Shown here one piece after another: positions 1 to 6,646 of a stretch of 21,585 bases of DNA. Each line of letters opens with the position of its first letter. The first letter of the stretch is position 1. The notes beneath the pieces were generated by a model. It was not told the origin of the DNA. It saw nothing but the letters and a program-made list of their open reading frames with translations, and did not search any database. The position numbers were made by a program, and so were the translations under genes. This DNA comes from an uncultured Adlercreutzia sp. (GTDB taxonomy: Bacteria > Actinomycetota > Coriobacteriia > Coriobacteriales > Eggerthellaceae), in contig CABSMC010000041.1 of NCBI GenBank assembly GCA_902478715.1, positions 1 through 21,585 of the forward strand. Reading direction: 5' to 3'.

Positions 1-1194
1 TCCCCGTGGGGCGAGGAGGAGCTCTCCATGGAGTCGCTGCCCGGCTACGGCGACAGGTTCGAGCGGCCCCACTACGGCTACAACGCCGAGCTCACCTCGC
101 CCGAGGGGGGCCTGCAGTACCTGCGCGCCCGCTGGTACGACCCCTCCATGGGCGCGTTCGGCAGCCGCGACTCCTACCTCGGCGACGCCGCCGACCCCGC
201 CACCCTGAACCGCTACGCCTACGCCGGTGGCAACCCGGTGGCGAGCTGCGACCCGACGGGGCACGCCACCGCCTACAAGAACCGGCTGTCGAGGCAGCGC
301 GCGACGCAGAGGCGCGCGCGGGCGTCGGGCGGCAGGAGGACGACCCCCGCCAAGAAGACCAGCGTCTTCGCGAAGGTGTCCGCGGCGGTCGCGCGCTTCG
401 CCGCCCCTCTGGTCAAGGCGCCGCCGCTGAAGAAGATGACCAAGGAGCTCTCGTGCGCGACCAACCGGACGTTCAACCGGCTGCCCCCCGCGCCGGCGGC
501 GTCGGTGGTCGTGGTGGGGGCGGGTGCCGCGCTGCGGAGCGTCTACTACGGGGGCGGCAAGGGCGGGGGCGGCCCCGGAGGCTTCTCCCCGGGCACCGCG
601 AGGACGGTCGCCCTCACCGCCTCCGCGATCCGCGCCCGCAGCTACGCCGCCGCGGCCAGGGCCGCGTTCTGCGGCACCGCCGCCCATATGGGCGAGTCGA
701 GGGCCCAGAAGGTGGACCTCGCCGCCATAGGGCACGGCGCCCTGGACCTGCTCGGGTTCATCCCGGGGATCGGCGCCGCCGCCGACGTCGCCAACGGGCT
801 GTGGTATGCTGCCGAGGGCAACTACGTGGACGCCGCCATGTCCTTCGTCTCCGCCGTCCCGGGCGTGGGCGACGCGGCCGGAGCCGCCAAGGTGGGAGCC
901 AAGGCCGGCCTGGCCGCACTGGAGGCCGCCGACGCCGCGACGGCTGCGGCGCGCGCCGCCAAGAAGCTGGAGGCCGTCCACGGGAACAGCAAGCTGAGCA
1001 CGAAGCCGCAGCATTTGTATGAGATCTACGACACCAGAAACGGAGACGTTGTCAAGACGGGCATAAGCGGGCGTCCCCTCAACCAGAATGGGCCCTATTG
1101 TGACGAAAGGTCGATAGCCGAGGTCGGCGAGGGGCGGGCGGGGACTCCGATGCGACTCTGCTGCGGCGCAAGTGCGGTCGGCGCGGGGAACTGA
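1..1194 (+). CDS. Rhs-family polymorphic toxin, C-terminal part (5' end outside window)
   Basis: The frame is open from base 1, so only the C-terminal 398 or so residues are present. Counting from the Met at base 28, residues 18-79 form the classic end of an Rhs core: YNAELTSPEGGLQYLRARWY, then the RDSYLGD and LNRYAYAGGNP motifs, closing with DPTGH at 75-79. This is where the conserved shell meets the exchangeable tip. Residues 80-230 are basic and Gly/Ala-rich. Residues 234-300 are hydrophobic, with paired FIPGIGAAADVAN and VPGVGDAAGAA segments typical of the pre-toxin region of polymorphic toxins. The last part (329-355, LYEIYDTRNGDVVKTGISG) resembles the start of a toxin module I recall from other polymorphic toxins. 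The protein ends only about 35 residues later, so the tip looks truncated. No immunity gene follows; the next gene encodes an Rpn nuclease. Rhs proteins act in contact-dependent killing of competitors, but activity here is doubtful. Confidence 0.85.
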   Translation, partial: SPWGEEELSMESLPGYGDRFERPHYGYNAELTSPEGGLQYLRARWYDPSMGAFGSRDSYLGDAADPATLNRYAYAGGNPVASCDPTGHATAYKNRLSRQRATQRRARASGGRRTTPAKKTSVFAKVSAAVARFAAPLVKAPPLKKMTKELSCATNRTFNRLPPAPAASVVVVGAGAALRSVYYGGGKGGGGPGGFSPGTARTVALTASAIRARSYAAAARAAFCGTAAHMGESRAQKVDLAAIGHGALDLLGFIPGIGAAADVANGLWYAAEGNYVDAAMSFVSAVPGVGDAAGAAKVGAKAGLAALEAADAATAAARAAKKLEAVHGNSKLSTKPQHLYEIYDTRNGDVVKTGISGRPLNQNGPYCDERSIAEVGEGRAGTPMRLCCGASAVGAGN

Positions 1195-1200
1195 CTGGGG

Positions 1201-1240
1201 CATTCCCGCGTCATTTCCGCGGTCGCGCTGTCGTAGGCTT
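1201..1240 (+). promoter_or_regulatory. 40-bp shared upstream element, copy A (before Rpn gene)
   Basis: This block starts CATTCCCGCGTCATTTC. It aligns without gaps to minus-strand bases 11934-11895 upstream of the adhesin gene, with 32 of 40 positions identical. The first 17 bases are identical, and TCGTA near the end is also kept. It ends 34 bases before the ATG of the Rpn gene. TAGGCT at 1234-1239 could be a poor -10. A promoter or activator site is inferred; no function is shown directly. Confidence 0.5.
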
Positions 1241-1274
1241 GGGGAATCGTGATGTCCGATGAAAGGATTCCGCC

Positions 1275-2099
1275 ATGCCGAAGAGATTTCTGAAGTTCTC
1301 CGATCGATGGATGTTCAACCGCGTGCTATGCGAAAAGGAGGTGTGCCGCAAGGTCCTGCGCGCCGCGCTGGGGATAGAGGTGGGCGAGATAGCCTACCTG
1401 AACGCCGAGCAGGCGAAGGAGCCGGCGGCGGCGAGCCGCGGCGTCCGCATGGACGTGTTCGCACGGGAGGGAAGCCGCGTGTTCGACATCGAGATGCAGG
1501 TCTCCCCCGAGGGCCGGATAGGGCGCCGGATGCGCTACTACCAGGCGGCGATCGACGCGACGGAGCTGGGCCCCGGGGAAGACTACGGGCTGCTCCCGGA
1601 GAGCTTCGTCGTGTTCTTCTGCGCGACCGACCCCTTCAGGGCGGGCGAGGCCGTCTACTCGATCGAGCGGGTCTGCTTGGAGGCCCCGGAGCTGGTCGCG
1701 GGGGACGACTCGCACTGGCGCGTGTTCAATGCGTCGGCCGCCGAGGATGTCGCCGACCCCGACCTGCGCGATTTGCTACACTACGTGGCGACGGGGCGGC
1801 CCGAGGGCGCGCTGTCCCGAGAGATAGACTCCCTCGTGGAGGAGTACAACCGTGACCGGGAGTGGGTGACCAAGGTGCTGACCTACGAGCAGGATACCGA
1901 GATGCGCTGCCGCCGGGCAGAGGCCAGGGGCATCGAACAGGGCATCGAGCAGGGCATCGATCAGGGCATGGACAGGCTGGGAACCCTCGTCGGCCTCCTT
2001 CTGGACGCGGGGCGCTTGGACGATGCTAGGCGGGTTTCCGAGGATGCTGCCTATCGCGATGAAATGCTCGCGGAGTTCGGGCTGAAAGTGAGCGAGTAG
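1275..2099 (+). CDS. Rpn-family recombination-promoting nuclease / PD-(D/E)XK putative transposase-like protein
   Basis: This 274-residue protein belongs to the Rpn/YhgA-like family (PD-(D/E)XK nuclease family transposase, PF12784-like). Members cut DNA and promote RecA-independent recombination or act in phage defence; they are usually stand-alone and often multicopy. The N-terminus (FLKFSDRWMFNRVL) matches the family start. The likely nuclease core is Asp60 in VRMDVF and Asp71/Glu73/Gln75 in FDIEMQV, followed by Arg85 and Tyr88-Tyr89. FVVFFCATDPF (111-121) is the next conserved strand. Residues 219-232 are the GIEQG repeats seen near the C-terminus of many members. The start at 1275 has AAGGA eight bases upstream. 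It lies 80 bp after the Rhs stop, so it may have travelled with that locus. It is not an obvious Rhs immunity protein. The family call is firm; the biological role is not. Confidence 0.85.
   Translation: MPKRFLKFSDRWMFNRVLCEKEVCRKVLRAALGIEVGEIAYLNAEQAKEPAAASRGVRMDVFAREGSRVFDIEMQVSPEGRIGRRMRYYQAAIDATELGPGEDYGLLPESFVVFFCATDPFRAGEAVYSIERVCLEAPELVAGDDSHWRVFNASAAEDVADPDLRDLLHYVATGRPEGALSREIDSLVEEYNRDREWVTKVLTYEQDTEMRCRRAEARGIEQGIEQGIDQGMDRLGTLVGLLLDAGRLDDARRVSEDAAYRDEMLAEFGLKVSE
1929..1964 (+). repeat. Three 12-bp tandem repeats inside the Rpn gene
   Basis: Three near-identical units (GGCATCGAACAG, GGCATCGAGCAG, GGCATCGATCAG) lie head to tail, with a decayed fourth after them. They encode the GIEQ/GIDQ tetrapeptide repeats common in Rpn-family proteins. 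In-frame changes of unit number would only lengthen or shorten a helix. Confidence 0.85.
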
Positions 2100-2301
2100 A
2101 CAACGGGAAAAGCGTCGCGGAGAGTTGCCCTCCGCTGCGAATGCTATCGGCCTGGTATGAAACTATCACCTTAAAATTATTGAAAACGTGCTAGTATGTT
2201 AAATACATCATGAGGCATCCGCACCGCCATGGAAGAGCTGCAGCTGTGCAGGTGCCTGAAGGAGCACACAGGAGCGCTTTCTGGGCGGATGGGAGCATGC
2301 T

Positions 2302-2526
2302 ATGCCTATTGTGTCGAAGTTGAAGGTGGTCATGGCCGACCGCGACATCAGCGTCAACGAGCTGTCGGAGAAGGTGGGGCGTTCGGCGGTGAACCTCTCC
2401 CACTTGCGCTGCAATCGCTCGAAGAGCATCCGGTTTTCGCTCTTGGAAGAATTGTGCCGCGAGCTGCGCTGCCAGCCCGGCGATCTGCTCGTGTACGAGC
2501 CGACTCCTCTCGAGAAGCAGGACTGA
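2302..2526 (+). CDS. Small Cro/CI-type (XRE) HTH regulator
   Basis: This 74-residue protein is little more than one helix-turn-helix domain of the Cro/CI (XRE) type, close in size to the YozG-like group. Helix 2-turn-helix 3 is visible around residues 18-40 (VNELSEKVGRSAVNLSHLRC). It is followed by the KSIRFSLLEELCREL helix and CQPGDLLVY, the usual end of these domains. The ATG at 2302 is preceded by GGAG at 2292-2295 with six bases of spacing. It lies about 200 bp after the Rpn gene and converges with a second XRE gene. It probably binds DNA as a dimer; its target is unknown. Confidence 0.8.
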   Translation: MPIVSKLKVVMADRDISVNELSEKVGRSAVNLSHLRCNRSKSIRFSLLEELCRELRCQPGDLLVYEPTPLEKQD

Positions 2527-2651
2527 CGAATCCCTGAGCGCTGGCGTGGGACGCTTCGGTCGCTTTTCCTCTAAAAACATGCGACAAAGGCTCGCAGAAG
2601 TCCGTGCGGCATTTCCGCTCGCTCTTTTGTCAGGGACGGAAGTCCTCCGCC

Positions 2652-2882
2652 CTAGAAGTCGATGAGAGAGCTGAAGGGGACGTCGAGGGCGTCGGCAATT
2701 TCGATGTACTTGGCAATGCCCGTGTTGTGCTTGCCGGCCTCGATGCGGGCGATGACGGCCTGATCGGTATGCACCATGAGGGCAAGCCGCTGCTGTGAAA
2801 GATGCTGGGCGATGCGCTGCGCTCTGATTTGCTGACCAAGCATGCGAATGCGGGCTTGCACCTTTTCCTTTTCGTCGTTCAT
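2652..2882 (-). CDS. Small Cro/CI-type (XRE) HTH regulator, minus strand
   Basis: This 76-residue protein has one XRE-type helix-turn-helix. Residues 14-35 (LGQQIRAQRIAQHLSQQRLA) form the first helices, and 36-52 (VHTDQAVIARIEAGKH) hold the recognition helix with its typical IARIEAGK ending. ALDVPFSSLIDF closes the fold. No clear Shine-Dalgarno sequence precedes the ATG at 2882, so translation may be weak or leaderless. Immediately upstream is a nested palindrome (2919-2934), the expected place for an autoregulatory operator. It converges with the XRE gene at 2302-2526, 125 bp apart. It is not a paralogue of that gene at any obvious level beyond the shared fold. Confidence 0.8.
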   Translation of the reverse strand: MNDEKEKVQARIRMLGQQIRAQRIAQHLSQQRLALMVHTDQAVIARIEAGKHNTGIAKYIEIADALDVPFSSLIDF

Positions 2883-2918
2883 GGGGCAAAGGGTACGTTG
2901 ATGACGAATCGAACATAG

Positions 2919-2934
2919 GTCATATATGACATAT
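2919..2934. promoter_or_regulatory. Nested palindrome, candidate HTH operator
   Basis: GTCATATATGAC (2919-2930) is a perfect 12-bp palindrome. ATATG-A-CATAT (2924-2934) is a second, overlapping 5-1-5 dyad. It sits 37 bases upstream of the minus-strand XRE start and in the intergenic region leading to pyrH. This suits autoregulation by the XRE protein, which is an inference from position and symmetry only. Confidence 0.45.
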
Positions 2935-3077
2935 TGAGGGGAATTCTGAAGAATGGAGAGTCGACCTCAGCGCAAGGGCATTTTAGGGCTGTGTCGAATT
3001 GCCTTTTTTCGTATCCCCTCGCTTCGATAATTCTTTGGTCTTGAAGTACTGACGCTGCGTTGGCGAGGGACTTCGGG

Positions 3078-3083
3078 TAATAT
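3078..3083 (+). promoter_or_regulatory. Possible -10 (TAATAT) for pyrH
   Basis: TAATAT lies 42 bases before the pyrH start codon at 3125, the best -10-like hexamer in this intergenic stretch. No good -35 is seen at 16-18 bp. It would give pyrH its own promoter, since no rpsB-tsf lies upstream here. Confidence 0.3.
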
Positions 3084-3124
3084 GTATCCGTTTACAAGAT
3101 CCTGCCGACGAAGGGATGTACTCG

Positions 3125-3841
3125 ATGGCGAACGAATACAAGTACGATCGCGTGCTGCTCAAGCTATCTGGCGAGGCGCTCGCCGGCGATCAGGGGTACG
3201 GCATTGACCCGCGAGTGGTCGATGACCTGGCTGAGGAGATCGCCGAGATCGTTCACGATGGCGTGCAGCTGGCTGTGGTTGTCGGCGGGGGCAACATCTT
3301 CCGCGGCCTGGCCGGATCGGCCGAGGGCATGGATCGCTCTCAGGCCGACTATATCGGCATGCTGGCCACGGTGATGAACGCGCTCGCTTTGCAGGACGCC
3401 TTCGAGCGCCACGGCATTTTCTCCCGTGTGCAGAGCGCCATCAATATGCAGGAAGTGTCCGAGCCCTACATTCGCCGCCGCGCGATCCGTCATTTGGAGA
3501 AGGGGCGCGTTGTCATTCTGGCGGCCGGCACGGGCAATCCTTACTTCACCACTGACACGACGGCTGCCCTGCGCGCATGCGAGCTGGACGTCGATTGCGT
3601 CATGAAGGCCACGAAGGTCGACGGCGTCTACGATGCCGATCCGATGAAAAACCCCGACGCGCACCGGTTCGACCATATCAGCTATATGGAGGTGCTGAGC
3701 CAGGGGCTGCATGTGATGGACGCCACGGCCACCTCGCTTTGCATGGACAACGACGTGCCCATGATCGTCTTCGATCTCACCAAGCCGGGCAACATCAAGG
3801 CCGCCCTGCAGGGCGAGCCGGTGGGCACGGTGGTCGAGTAG
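3125..3841 (+). CDS. pyrH: UMP kinase
   Basis: Uridylate kinase phosphorylates UMP to UDP with ATP in the cytoplasm, as a hexamer of the amino-acid-kinase fold. The 238 residues match the usual length. Visible motifs are LLKLSGEAL (11-19, phosphate-binding Lys), VVGGGNIFRG (52-61), DYIGMLATVMNALALQD (75-91), ILAAGTGNPYFTTDTTAALRA (131-151) and KATKVDGVYDADP (161-173). An upstream in-frame ATG at 3116 overlaps the Shine-Dalgarno AAGGGA (3111-3116). The ATG at 3125 sits eight bases after it and gives the normal N-terminus MANEYKYDR, so it is preferred. Genes rpsB-tsf usually precede pyrH; here the upstream neighbours are regulators and a nuclease. frr follows after 143 bp. Confidence 0.97.
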   Translation: MANEYKYDRVLLKLSGEALAGDQGYGIDPRVVDDLAEEIAEIVHDGVQLAVVVGGGNIFRGLAGSAEGMDRSQADYIGMLATVMNALALQDAFERHGIFSRVQSAINMQEVSEPYIRRRAIRHLEKGRVVILAAGTGNPYFTTDTTAALRACELDVDCVMKATKVDGVYDADPMKNPDAHRFDHISYMEVLSQGLHVMDATATSLCMDNDVPMIVFDLTKPGNIKAALQGEPVGTVVE

Positions 3842-3943
3842 GGCGTTTGGGACGCAAGCCGCGTCGGAGTCACTTGCCGGCACGGTAGCGAGGACGAGTG
3901 TGCGCCGCGGGTCGCGAGGCTCGTGGCGGATTCTAGAAGGATT

Positions 3944-3983
3944 TCAGGGGGAGGAGCCCCTGAGTGATTAGGGAGGAAACCCT
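3944..3983 (+). promoter_or_regulatory. Two small hairpins in the frr leader, the second holding the RBS
   Basis: TCAGGGG (3944-3950) pairs with CCCCTGA (3957-3963) around a GAGGAG loop. Directly after it, AGGG (3970-3973) can pair with CCCT (3980-3983), putting AGGAAA of the frr Shine-Dalgarno in the loop. Seven- and four-base stems are seen directly; a regulatory role is speculative. Confidence 0.3.
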
Positions 3984-3984
3984 C

Positions 3985-4548
3985 ATGGCAGATATCGACG
4001 AGATTCTGATGAGCGCGGAAGAGCGCATGGAAAAGGCCATCACGGCGCTGAAGGAGAACTTCATGGGCGTGCGCACAGGCCGCGCCAACGCCATGGTGCT
4101 CGACCGCATCAAGGTGGACTACTACGGTGTGCCCACGCCGGTGAACCAGATGGCTGGCGTGAAGACGCCCGAGGCCCATCTGTTGGTCATCGAGCCTTGG
4201 GACAAGGGCATGCTGCGTGCCATCGAGCACGCCATCCTCGAGAGCGATTTGGGCGTGACCCCGAACAACGACGGCTCGGTCATTCGCCTGCCGTTCCCGA
4301 GCCTGACCGAGGAGCGCCGCCGCGATCTGGTGAAGCAGTGCAAGACCTACGCCGAGGAAGCGCGCGTGGCCGTGCGCAACGCTCGCCGCGATGCGAACAC
4401 TGCGATCGAGAAGGCCGTGAAGAACGACAACCTTCCCGAAGACGAATCGAAGCGGGCCGAGGCCGAGATCCAGAAGATGACCGATCGGTTCGTTGCTGAG
4501 GTCGATGAGGTTCTGAAGAAGAAGGAAGCCGAGGTCATGGAGATCTAG
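3985..4548 (+). CDS. frr: Ribosome recycling factor
   Basis: RRF works with EF-G to split post-termination ribosomes. The protein is 187 residues (family about 185). It shows the helical domain I motifs MEKAITALKENFMGVRTGRANA near the N-terminus and VTPNNDGSVIRLPFPSLTEERR in the middle (domain II to domain I return). The Lys/Glu-rich C-terminal helix ends KKKEAEVMEI. The start at 3985 is chosen because GGGAGG (3971-3976) lies eight bases upstream and it gives the standard MADIDE N-terminus. The earlier in-frame start at 3964 has no such site. It lies between pyrH and uppS, a widespread bacterial gene order. Confidence 0.97.
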   Translation: MADIDEILMSAEERMEKAITALKENFMGVRTGRANAMVLDRIKVDYYGVPTPVNQMAGVKTPEAHLLVIEPWDKGMLRAIEHAILESDLGVTPNNDGSVIRLPFPSLTEERRRDLVKQCKTYAEEARVAVRNARRDANTAIEKAVKNDNLPEDESKRAEAEIQKMTDRFVAEVDEVLKKKEAEVMEI

Positions 4549-4585
4549 GGGGTTCACTGGCTTCACGAACGACCGGTGGGTAGGG

Positions 4586-5365
4586 ATGAACAAGGATTTA
4601 GATTACATATTTCCGGATCCGCCCGAGGGGGTTGATCCTCGGGCGCTTGATCCGGAGAGGATCCCCGAGTCGGTGGCCATCATCATGGACGGCAACGGGC
4701 GCTGGGCGAAAAAGCGTGCGTTGAACCGCCTGAAGGGTCATAAGGCCGGCATCGAGGCGGTGCGAGAGGCCATTCGCTGCGCGTCGGATCTTGGGGTGCG
4801 CTATCTGACCATCTACTCGTTTTCCACGGAGAACTGGAAGCGGCCCGAAGATGAGGTCGTGGGGCTGATGGATCTGTTCGCCAAGACCATGCTCGCCGAA
4901 GTGGATGGCCTTCATGAAGAGGGCGTGCGCGTGCGGACGATCGGCGATCTCTCGGCGCTTCCCGCAGAGACGCGCGAGGCTTTCGACGAGGCCTGGGAGA
5001 AGACGCGCGACAATGACGGTATGACGCTGGTGGTGGCCGTGAACTACGGTGGCCGTCAGGAAATACTGCGCGCTTGCCGGGGCTGCATGCGCGAGGCGGT
5101 GCTTTTGGGCGAAGAGACCGGGGAAGTGATAGAGCCCACCGAGGAGATGTTCGAGCGGGGGCTGTACACGTTCGGGATGCCCGACCCCGATCTGGTCATT
5201 CGCACTTCGGGCGAGATGCGCATCTCGAACTTCCTGCTGTGGCAGATTGCCTATTCCGAATTCGTGGTCACCGATGTGCTGTGGCCCGACTTCAACCGCT
5301 ACACCTTCCTAGAGTGTCTGCTCGAGTATCAGGGGCGGAACCGCCGTTTCGGGGGCGTGGCCTAA
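4586..5365 (+). CDS. uppS: Isoprenyl transferase (undecaprenyl diphosphate synthase)
   Basis: This cis-prenyltransferase extends farnesyl diphosphate with isopentenyl diphosphate to make the C55 lipid carrier for peptidoglycan and wall polymers. The 259 residues include an N-terminal lead of about 28 residues. Next come IIMDGNGRWAKKR (32-44; Asp35 is the catalytic metal-binding Asp), YLTIYSFSTENWKRP, VVAVNYGGR, and near the C-terminus DPDLVIRTSGEMRISNFLLW, the substrate-binding RxSxxxR block. The family usually has Gln where Met stands in GEMRIS. The RBS is GGTGGGTAGGG, directly before the ATG. Its stop codon abuts the ATG of cdsA, so the two are probably translationally coupled. Confidence 0.96.
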   Translation: MNKDLDYIFPDPPEGVDPRALDPERIPESVAIIMDGNGRWAKKRALNRLKGHKAGIEAVREAIRCASDLGVRYLTIYSFSTENWKRPEDEVVGLMDLFAKTMLAEVDGLHEEGVRVRTIGDLSALPAETREAFDEAWEKTRDNDGMTLVVAVNYGGRQEILRACRGCMREAVLLGEETGEVIEPTEEMFERGLYTFGMPDPDLVIRTSGEMRISNFLLWQIAYSEFVVTDVLWPDFNRYTFLECLLEYQGRNRRFGGVA

Positions 5366-6592
5366 ATGCGCGGGGGGATTTCCGACGAAGAGAAGAGGGA
5401 TCGAGCCCGAGCGGCACGCGAGCGATTGCGCCGAGGCGACCATGGCCGTCGTGTGCGTTCGGAAGAGCGCGGAAGCGTGTCAGCTGCGCGTGGGGCAGCG
5501 GCTTCTGACGGGAGGAGTGCATCTCCTGACGAGGCGAGCGTGCCCTCGGAGGAGCGCACTCATTTGCTCGATCGATTGCAGCCGGATGAGGAACGCGACT
5601 TGCCTCCCGTCGTCTGCGATGCGGAGTCGGCTCCCGAAGGCCCTCCCTGGCACTACGACCTCTCCGACGAGGAGCGCGCCGCCCGCGAAGAGAAGCGCGA
5701 GACGCGCCAGGAGAAGCGCGATCGCCTGAAGCAGAAGGCGCTGGACAAGACGCCGGACAAGCTGCGCAATCCCTCCGATCTTCAAGTGCGCTTCCGCACC
5801 GGGGCGATTTACACGGCGGCGACGGTCATCTGCGTGCTGGCCGGCAACATCCCCATGGTGCTCATGCTGATGGTTGTCGCTGGCATCTGCGCCGGCGAGT
5901 TCTTCTACATGCTGCGCTCCGATGCGAAGCTGCCCAACGAGATGCTCGGCATCATCGCGGCCGTGCTCTATCCCCTAAGCGTGTACGTTGCCGGTCTGGT
6001 GGGGGCCATGCTCGTGAGCCTGGCTCTTCTCCTGGCCCTCTTGGTGTGGTACGTGTTCTGGCTGCGGGCGCGCATCCCCGATGTGGGCGTGAGCTTCTTC
6101 GGGGCCGCCTACACGGGTCTTCTGCTGTGCGGACTGGTGATTATCCGTGGGTCGTTGCCGGCGCCGTGGGGCGGCGTCTGCGTGCTTCTCCTGTTCCTGT
6201 CGGTGTGGGCCAACGACGCCTTCGCCTATTTGGTGGGCAGCAAGATCGGGCGGCACAAGCTGGCACCGCGCACGAGCCCGAAGAAGAGCTGGGAAGGGTT
6301 CATCGCCGGTCTGGTGGGGTCGGTGATATTTTGGTGCCTCATGACGCTGGTGCCCGGCGTCACCATGGCCATTCCGCAGGCCATCGTTTTCGGCATTGTC
6401 TCCGGCTGCATGGGCGTGCTGGGCGATTTGGCCGAGAGCCGCATCAAGCGGAACTCCGGGTTCAAGGACTCCGGCACCATCATGCCCGGCCACGGCGGCC
6501 TGCTCGATCGGAGCGACTCGCTGTTCCTCACCTCCATCACGGCAGCTATCCTTCTGATAGCCGGCGGTTGCATTCCCTATGCTCTTTTCTAG
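5366..6592 (+). CDS. cdsA: Phosphatidate cytidylyltransferase (CDP-diglyceride synthase) with charged N-terminal extension
   Basis: CdsA makes CDP-diacylglycerol from phosphatidate and CTP at the membrane, the branch point of phospholipid synthesis. The CDP-diglyceride synthase signature lies at about 358-382: SRIKRN, FKDSG, then PGHGGLLDR, with Lys361/Arg362, Asp368 and Asp381. Earlier, SVWANDAFAYLVGSKIGRHK (279-298) and SPKKSWEG (304-311) are also conserved. About eight hydrophobic segments fill residues 145-408. The first 140 or so residues are extra relative to most family members (about 260-290 residues in total). They are highly charged, with two similar Glu/Arg-rich stretches at about 5-35 and 99-132 likely to form helices. 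The ATG at 5366 directly follows the uppS stop (TAAATG). A later start would remove this region, but no better RBS is apparent. dxr follows. Confidence 0.95.
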   Translation: MRGGISDEEKRDRARAARERLRRGDHGRRVRSEERGSVSAARGAAASDGRSASPDEASVPSEERTHLLDRLQPDEERDLPPVVCDAESAPEGPPWHYDLSDEERAAREEKRETRQEKRDRLKQKALDKTPDKLRNPSDLQVRFRTGAIYTAATVICVLAGNIPMVLMLMVVAGICAGEFFYMLRSDAKLPNEMLGIIAAVLYPLSVYVAGLVGAMLVSLALLLALLVWYVFWLRARIPDVGVSFFGAAYTGLLLCGLVIIRGSLPAPWGGVCVLLLFLSVWANDAFAYLVGSKIGRHKLAPRTSPKKSWEGFIAGLVGSVIFWCLMTLVPGVTMAIPQAIVFGIVSGCMGVLGDLAESRIKRNSGFKDSGTIMPGHGGLLDRSDSLFLTSITAAILLIAGGCIPYALF

Positions 6593-6646
6593 GCGATCCG
6601 TCCCGGTTCGCTCTTTGCGTGTCCTGTCATAGTGAAAGGGGTTCTC

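Noticed and set aside
6..1022. Arg-rich 338-codon frame in another frame of the Rhs gene
   Set aside because: Extreme Arg/Gly/Pro content from a shifted reading of GC-rich DNA; the Rhs core motifs are in the frame starting at base 1.
1929..1964. Tandem repeat as a CRISPR array
   Set aside because: Only 12-bp units without spacers, in frame within a coding region.
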